Of a DNA stretch of 11,751 nucleotides, positions 8,862 through 11,751 are shown in pieces. The translations under genes and the position numbers were made by a program. The stretch's first letter is position 1. Each line of letters starts with the position of its first letter. Source of the stretch: an uncultured Prevotellaceae bacterium (GTDB lineage: Bacteria > Bacteroidota > Bacteroidia > Bacteroidales > Bacteroidaceae); contig CACYKX010000091.1 of assembly GCA_902775075.1 (NCBI GenBank), positions 1 to 11,751 on the forward strand. The letters run 5' to 3'. The notes below the pieces were generated by a model, which was not told the DNA's origin, did not search any database, and saw only the letters and a program-made list of their open reading frames with translations.

Positions 8862-9722
8862 ATGAAGAAAAGAATTGTATTTTTTATGCTTGCCTTAATG
8901 GCGGCAAGTATGCATTTGAATGCGAAAACTGCATTGGTAGCAATCGCTCACGGGGCTCCTTCGCCTCAATGGAACCGACCTGTACTCGACCTTGAAAAGC
9001 AACTTGATGCAGTTAGCATTCCGGGAATCTGTTACAAGCGTGTGGCGCTGATGGAATTTTCTCAGCCTAATATTGCTTCTGTGGTAAAAGACTGTGAAAA
9101 ACAAGGTATCGACACGGTATTTGCTTTACCGTTATTTATCGCTCCTTCTAGCCATTCAGAGGATGATATTCCTAATATTCTCGGTTTGAAATATGACCCA
9201 GCCGTAAGACAAGCTTTAGCTGAAGAAAATGCTGAGTTGGTAAAAAGTAATATCCGTTTTGTCGTAGGCCCAGTTTTAATGAGTTCTGATATCATCGAAA
9301 AGACTATGATGCAACGTGTCAAGGAGATGTCGAAAGATGAAAAGAACGAGGGCGTCTTAATCCTCGCTCATGGTGATCCCGATCGTATCGGCTTTTGGAA
9401 TTCTCTTCTGAAACGTACGAACGATTTTATCAAACAGAATTCAAAGATTAATTATGTCGACACAGAATTGATTGGTATGGGACAAAACTTTGCAAATGAT
9501 GTTATTCCTCTTATCAACAAGGCGAAGAAGTCGAAGAAACGTGTCTTGGTACAAGGTATTTATTTGATGTCTAGTGTTGGGGAAATGGCAAAATATACGG
9601 GTCTTTCTAAAAATGCCGGCGAGAATGTTGTATTCAGCAACTATGGTATTCTCCCAGAATCTTCTCAACAAGTAGTTAATTGGATCGTGGAGACTACACA
9701 AAATTGGATGAAGACGAAATAA
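8862..9722 (+). CDS. Exported CbiX-like chelatase with two half domains
   Basis: A 286-residue protein with a signal peptide (MKKRIVFFMLALMAAS..., likely cut after LNA at 21), so it should act in the periplasm. The mature part has two class II chelatase-like halves. The first has AHGAP with H30 and PLFIAPSSHSEDDIP with H98, the two histidines expected for metal insertion by CbiX/SirB enzymes. The second has LAHGDP with H170, but the matching later segment reads QGIYLMSSVGE without a histidine, so only the first half looks fully equipped. Periplasmic chelatases of the related CbiK type are known in Desulfovibrio. Next to a lipoprotein and a TonB-dependent receptor, a role in tetrapyrrole or metal uptake is more likely than cobalamin synthesis in the cytoplasm. 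The start was chosen from the signal peptide and the promoter position. Insertion versus removal of metal cannot be decided from sequence. Confidence 0.83.
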   Translation: MKKRIVFFMLALMAASMHLNAKTALVAIAHGAPSPQWNRPVLDLEKQLDAVSIPGICYKRVALMEFSQPNIASVVKDCEKQGIDTVFALPLFIAPSSHSEDDIPNILGLKYDPAVRQALAEENAELVKSNIRFVVGPVLMSSDIIEKTMMQRVKEMSKDEKNEGVLILAHGDPDRIGFWNSLLKRTNDFIKQNSKINYVDTELIGMGQNFANDVIPLINKAKKSKKRVLVQGIYLMSSVGEMAKYTGLSKNAGENVVFSNYGILPESSQQVVNWIVETTQNWMKTK

Positions 9723-9755
9723 AATATATAATAAGGTTTAAACAATTCAGGTAAA

Positions 9756-10235
9756 ATGAAAACTTTTAAGAAACTTTCAGTATGCTTTATTGCATTATTG
9801 GGAATGGTAGTAATGGCTTCTTGTAGTAGCGATAACGATGATGTTAAAGTTGGAGCTGCCAAAGTAGTAGCTGGAGAATACACCTCAAATTTAACTTGTA
9901 CAGTAATGGGACAAGATACTGAATTTAAAGATGTTACGGTATCGATTACTGCAAAGGATGACGCTACCGTTGATGTCAAGATTGGCAGTTTCGGTAATCC
10001 TCCTATGCAGGTTCCAAGTTTTACAATCGAAAATGTAACAATCACAGGAGAGGACGGAAACTATACCTTTACCAGCAAGGAGTTTAGTGGTACTACAGAA
10101 AATGGTAAGAAGTATTCTGGTGTGCTTACCGGTGGGTATGCAGGCAACAAACTTTCTCTCAAATTTAATTTACAATATGGTGCCATGCCTATGCCTATGA
10201 TCAATACTTATGAGGCATCCAAAAACGCTAAATAA
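9756..10235 (+). CDS. Probable surface lipoprotein, calycin-like domain
   Basis: A 159-residue lipoprotein. The signal ends VVMASC, with lipidated C23, followed by SSDNDD. An acidic patch just after the Cys is the Bacteroidota signal for display on the cell surface. The rest is predicted beta-rich (VAGEYTSNLTCTV, then FKDVTVSITAKDD, SGVLTGGYAG, LSLKFNLQY), like calycin-like barrel lipoproteins (PF13944) of this phylum. The assignment is by pattern, without a search. Two exposed-looking loops are rich in Met and Pro: NPPM (M84) and GAMPMPMIN (M144, M146, M148). It starts 33 bases after the chelatase gene, and its TAA shares a base with the receptor ATG. A role capturing ligand for the receptor is inferred, similar in logic to HmuY or BtuG. 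It is shorter than HmuY (about 215 residues), so it is not a plain HmuY. Confidence 0.75.
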   Translation: MKTFKKLSVCFIALLGMVVMASCSSDNDDVKVGAAKVVAGEYTSNLTCTVMGQDTEFKDVTVSITAKDDATVDVKIGSFGNPPMQVPSFTIENVTITGEDGNYTFTSKEFSGTTENGKKYSGVLTGGYAGNKLSLKFNLQYGAMPMPMINTYEASKNAK

Positions 10236-11751
10236 TGACCAAAAGAAAACTTCTCACTTTGGGTGGACTTGCTACGAGTTATGTTCTTATGGCAAGTACA
10301 CCCGTTGTGCCTGTTAAGAGGGCTAGACTCAATGTCGATAGTGTGTTGAGCATAGACCAGGTTGTTGTAACGGCTACGCGTACTCCGAAGTCGTTAAAGG
10401 ATGTTCCTGTGGTAACGCAGGTTATAGGATTGGATGATATCCAACGTAGTAACGCAACAAACATTCAGGATTTGCTCACCAACGAGCTTCCTGGATTGGA
10501 GTTCTCTTATGCGATGTCGCAGGAAACGACATTGAACATGAATGGTGTGAGCGGAAATGCGATGCTCTTTCTTGTAGATGGGGAACGCTTGGCTGGTGAG
10601 ACCATGGATAACATCGACTACAACCGACTGGATCTCAGTAACATTGGACGAGTGGAAATCGTAAAGGGGGCTGCCTCTGCTCTTTATGGGGCGAATGCAG
10701 TCGGAGGTGTCGTCAACCTTATACCACGCGAAAACACGGAGCCATGGACGGTTAACTTGAATAGTCGATATCTTTCTACTGGAAATAATTGGAGAAATGG
10801 TATTCGCATGAGTTTTAACCATGGACGATGGAATTCTCAAACGAGCTTTCAACAGACTCACGTAAACACGATTCGCCTTACTGATGCTTTCGATACGAAA
10901 TCGGATATACAAAATATATGGGGCGGAAGTACCATAAACTTGAAAGAGAGACTTACTTACAAACTATCTAATAAATTAAAGTTTATTGCTCGCAGTAGTT
11001 ATTTTAACCGTCATAGTAAACGAAGCAATTACATGGATATCTATCAGGATTATAGTGGCGGGGTACGTATGCTTTATAATCTCGTCAAGGGGGGCAACTT
11101 TGAATTGTCGTATGCTTACGATCAATATGATAAGGCTAGATATGTAGATAATATCCGTACACATAGTCATGACTATAGCAATAGACAACATGTGGTTCAT
11201 ACTTTACTAAATCTACCATTCGATAAAAATATTCTTACCGTAGGAGCTGACTTCCTTAACGATTATCTTACAACATACCAGTTTAAGGATAATGAGGCAA
11301 AGAAACAACAGTCGTATGATGCTTTCGTTCAGTTTGACTACACCCCTACTCTATGGTTTAACGTGGTAGCAAGTGTGCGAAATGATTATTTTTCAGCCTC
11401 ACACTCCGATGCCACAACGGCTCGATTAGCTGCTATGCTAAAGTTTCCTGGCTTCTCTATCCGTAGTTCGTATGCTGGAGGGTTCCGTGCTCCTTCTTTG
11501 AAAGAGATGTATATGAATTTTGATATGGTGGGTATCATGATGATCTATGGTAATGAGACTCTAAAACCTGAGAAAAGTAATAACTATAATATCTCTTTTG
11601 AACATTATGGACAAACTAAAGGATGGCTCGAGGGTAGTTATAGCATAACTTTGTTGGGGTATTGTAATAAATATGATGATAGAATTACAACCACCGACTT
11701 CCCTGGTGACGATAAGAATGATGCTGGTGAAAAATATTGTAACGATAATGG
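10235..11751 (+). CDS. HmuR/BtuB-like TonB-dependent receptor (3' end missing)
   Basis: An open frame of 505 codons running off the window. It begins with a plausible signal peptide. The plug domain follows: VVVTATRT (43-50), VPVVTQVI (57-64), LFLVDGERL (111-119), and IGRVEIVKGAASALYGANAV (137-156) with GGVVNLI. Beta-barrel strands occupy residues 170 onward. It lacks the N-terminal carboxypeptidase-like domain of SusC-type receptors, which favours a siderophore, heme or corrinoid receptor. GFRAPSLKEMY (416-426) and GNETLKP (439-445) match the FRAP and NPxL boxes of heme receptors and the equivalent segment of BtuB. Between them lie M425, M427, M431, M435 and M436 and no histidine. The ATG overlaps the lipoprotein stop by one base (TAATG), indicating coupling. 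The family is certain; the ligand is not. Confidence 0.9.
   Translation, partial: MTKRKLLTLGGLATSYVLMASTPVVPVKRARLNVDSVLSIDQVVVTATRTPKSLKDVPVVTQVIGLDDIQRSNATNIQDLLTNELPGLEFSYAMSQETTLNMNGVSGNAMLFLVDGERLAGETMDNIDYNRLDLSNIGRVEIVKGAASALYGANAVGGVVNLIPRENTEPWTVNLNSRYLSTGNNWRNGIRMSFNHGRWNSQTSFQQTHVNTIRLTDAFDTKSDIQNIWGGSTINLKERLTYKLSNKLKFIARSSYFNRHSKRSNYMDIYQDYSGGVRMLYNLVKGGNFELSYAYDQYDKARYVDNIRTHSHDYSNRQHVVHTLLNLPFDKNILTVGADFLNDYLTTYQFKDNEAKKQQSYDAFVQFDYTPTLWFNVVASVRNDYFSASHSDATTARLAAMLKFPGFSIRSSYAGGFRAPSLKEMYMNFDMVGIMMIYGNETLKPEKSNNYNISFEHYGQTKGWLEGSYSITLLGYCNKYDDRITTTDFPGDDKNDAGEKYCNDN

Overview
The window looks like chromosome from a Bacteroidota anaerobe, most likely Prevotella-like. Four lines of evidence support this. 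Several genes carry the Bacteroidota promoter signature (TTG or TTTG, about 20 bases, then TAnnTTTG). One lipoprotein has a Cys followed by an acidic patch, as in Bacteroidota surface lipoproteins. The final gene is a TonB-dependent receptor. Thiazole synthesis uses ThiH, the radical-SAM enzyme typical of anaerobes. The genus is inferred and was not tested by a search.

Bases 1-625 hold no convincing complete gene. They contain a 70-base run of pure A/T, a short CG alternation, a roughly 42-base imperfect inverted repeat with ACCTTTTT tandem units, and a good promoter. Three plus-strand genes follow: a lysine-rich protein with a degenerate RNase H-like fold (626-1204), a DUF523/TudS-like protein (1275-1748), and a YjbQ/UPF0047 protein (1732-2145). 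YjbQ ends two bases from the end of the convergent thiamin operon.

The minus-strand thiamin operon runs from 8625 down to 2148. It has a promoter, a TPP riboswitch, and then thiS, thiE, thiG, thiC, thiF, thiH and a ThiE-like/ThiD fusion. Gaps are very short or negative throughout. ThiC makes the pyrimidine (HMP-P). ThiS, ThiF, ThiG and ThiH make the thiazole. ThiD phosphorylates HMP-P, and ThiE joins the two halves. Of the enzymes commonly found with these, ThiL, Dxs and a cysteine desulfurase are not in the window. The fused ThiE-like domain and ThiF both lack residues that are usually conserved.

A divergent plus-strand operon starts at about 8732. It encodes an exported two-half CbiX-like chelatase, a probable surface lipoprotein of the calycin-like type, and a HmuR/BtuB-like TonB-dependent receptor cut by the window end. 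The arrangement suggests uptake and periplasmic handling of a tetrapyrrole (heme or a corrinoid) or its metal. The most interesting point is that both the lipoprotein and the receptor carry clusters of methionines. In the receptor they lie between the FRAP-like and NPxL-like boxes, where heme receptors commonly have a histidine. The shared promoter region also has a perfect hairpin-type palindrome with repeated ACCTA half-sites, which could be an operator.
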